A stretch of 42,500 bases of DNA. Origin: Methanobacterium formicicum. GTDB lineage: Archaea > Methanobacteriota > Methanobacteria > Methanobacteriales > Methanobacteriaceae. The notes under the pieces are model-generated. The model worked only from the letters and a program-made list of their open reading frames with translations, searched no databases and was not told the DNA's origin. The translations under genes were made by a program, and so were the position numbers. Location: contig NZ_JARVXG010000055.1 in assembly GCF_029848115.1 (NCBI RefSeq), forward strand, positions 1 to 42,500, given 5' to 3'. Of this stretch, positions 39,664 to 42,500 are shown one piece after another (the first letter of the stretch is position 1; each line of letters starts with the position of its first letter).

Positions 39664-39981
39664 ATGGTGGACATGATCAATGCTCTAGAATTCCCACGGC
39701 GGAAGAATGAATTCAAAAAGATGGTGGGTCAGATAGGTTCCCAGAATCAATCTGGAAACAGGCTCCCTAAATCTGAAAATCAACTGGGAATGTTGTTAAG
39801 TAAACCTACTATTAGAACCATCCCCCCAGATAAACAAACCTTTGATAACCCTGAGCTGTGGAAAAATTTTCAAAAACAATACCAGCATGAGTTTAATGAA
39901 AAGGTAAAACTCATGGATAAAATTAGGCATAAGAAAAATGCCCTGAAGCCCTCAGAAAATTATAGCACGGGTTTTTTATAG
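39664..39981 (+). CDS. Small hypothetical protein, 105 residues
   Basis: I do not recognise this protein. It is basic, rich in Lys, Asn and Gln, without cysteine or hydrophobic segments, with a disordered-looking middle (SQNQSGNRLPKSENQ) and a likely helix near the C-terminus (WKNFQKQYQHEFNEKVKLMDKI). ATG at 39664 follows an AGGGG in a hairpin; an ATG at 39673 behind GGTGG is an alternative. It lies 200 bases before a radical SAM/SPASM enzyme, which makes a substrate or partner role conceivable but unproven. Confidence 0.65.
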   Translation: MVDMINALEFPRRKNEFKKMVGQIGSQNQSGNRLPKSENQLGMLLSKPTIRTIPPDKQTFDNPELWKNFQKQYQHEFNEKVKLMDKIRHKKNALKPSENYSTGFL

Positions 39982-40180
39982 TTATAACTCTTTTTTCAAG
40001 TAGCTGAAAACCATCCTCGGGATCAGGATGATAAAAAAATTTATAAAGAATGTTGTCCAAATTATATGGAAGGATAATTGTAGTGAGTAACTTGGGATTC
40101 TTTAGTATTATTTTGCACTTAATTTCTCATTACACCTCCTAAGTCTTTTGTAGGTTATTTGTTAAAACTGGGGGTATACA

Positions 40181-41725
<1,545 letters not shown>

Positions 41726-41729
41726 TAAT

Positions 41730-42500
<771 letters not shown>

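Noticed and set aside
40083..40142. 19-codon hydrophobic frame before the SPASM gene
   Set aside because: Has AGGAT upstream and a nearby TATA-like box but nothing to separate it from chance; also considered as a peptide substrate without evidence.

Overview
The window comes from a methanogenic archaeon, most likely a mesophilic member of the Methanobacteriales (Methanobacterium-like). This rests on gene content: pathways for methanofuran (mfnD, mfnF), methanopterin (beta-RFAP synthase), F420 (cofH) and coenzyme B (homoaconitase small subunit); archaeal ether-lipid genes (carS and a tetraether synthase homologue); an archaeal histone; and archaeal RNA-modification enzymes (truA, a MiaB-like methylthiotransferase, Elp3). 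Start codons are a mix of ATG, GTG and TTG, often 4-base overlaps. Some genes have strong Shine-Dalgarno sites. Others look leaderless, with a TATA box about 27 bases upstream of the start.

The first 9.6 kb is an accessory island that is visibly more AT-rich than the rest. From the left it holds a partial DUF2971-like gene, a small unknown gene, a NikR-like repressor that has lost two of the four canonical nickel ligands, a large type IIG-style restriction-methylation enzyme, a divergent 300-residue unknown, a frameshifted gene remnant, a coiled-coil/zinc-ribbon/Mrr-like nuclease, a tiny ribbon-helix-helix protein with a candidate operator, about 0.9 kb of non-coding DNA with inverted repeats, and a tyrosine recombinase next to the core genome. 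This looks like an integrated element carrying defence genes; its left end is outside the window.

From 9.8 kb the window is ordinary methanogen chromosome. At 9.8-18.5 kb: truA, a DUF460 protein whose fold requires a start upstream of the first ATG, wecB and wecC for UDP-ManNAcA, then mfnD and mfnF, translationally coupled through TTGA overlaps, and a zinc-peptidase-like exported protein. At 18.7-25.6 kb: carS and tes diverge from a shared region with a 13-base direct repeat, followed by beta-RFAP synthase, hacB, a zinc-finger protein, pcm and a methylthiotransferase. At 26-31.5 kb: tRNA-Phe and tRNA-Val, a GerW/DUF2953 pair with two small coupled ORFs, a multi-PAS histidine kinase and rubrerythrin. 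At 31.7-36.2 kb: histone and cofH diverge, then a cyclophilin-like protein, deoC and elp3. At 36.4-42.5 kb: PRC-barrel and DUF2098 proteins, a TetR regulator with a perfect palindromic operator next to a flavodoxin/ferredoxin protein, a HEAT-repeat protein, a small unknown, and two adjacent radical SAM enzymes, the last cut by the window end.

The most unusual signal is not a gene. Many intergenic regions carry a short direct repeat (about 10-16 bases, two copies spaced mostly 13-25 bases apart), and in at least eight genes the first copy spans the stop codon.
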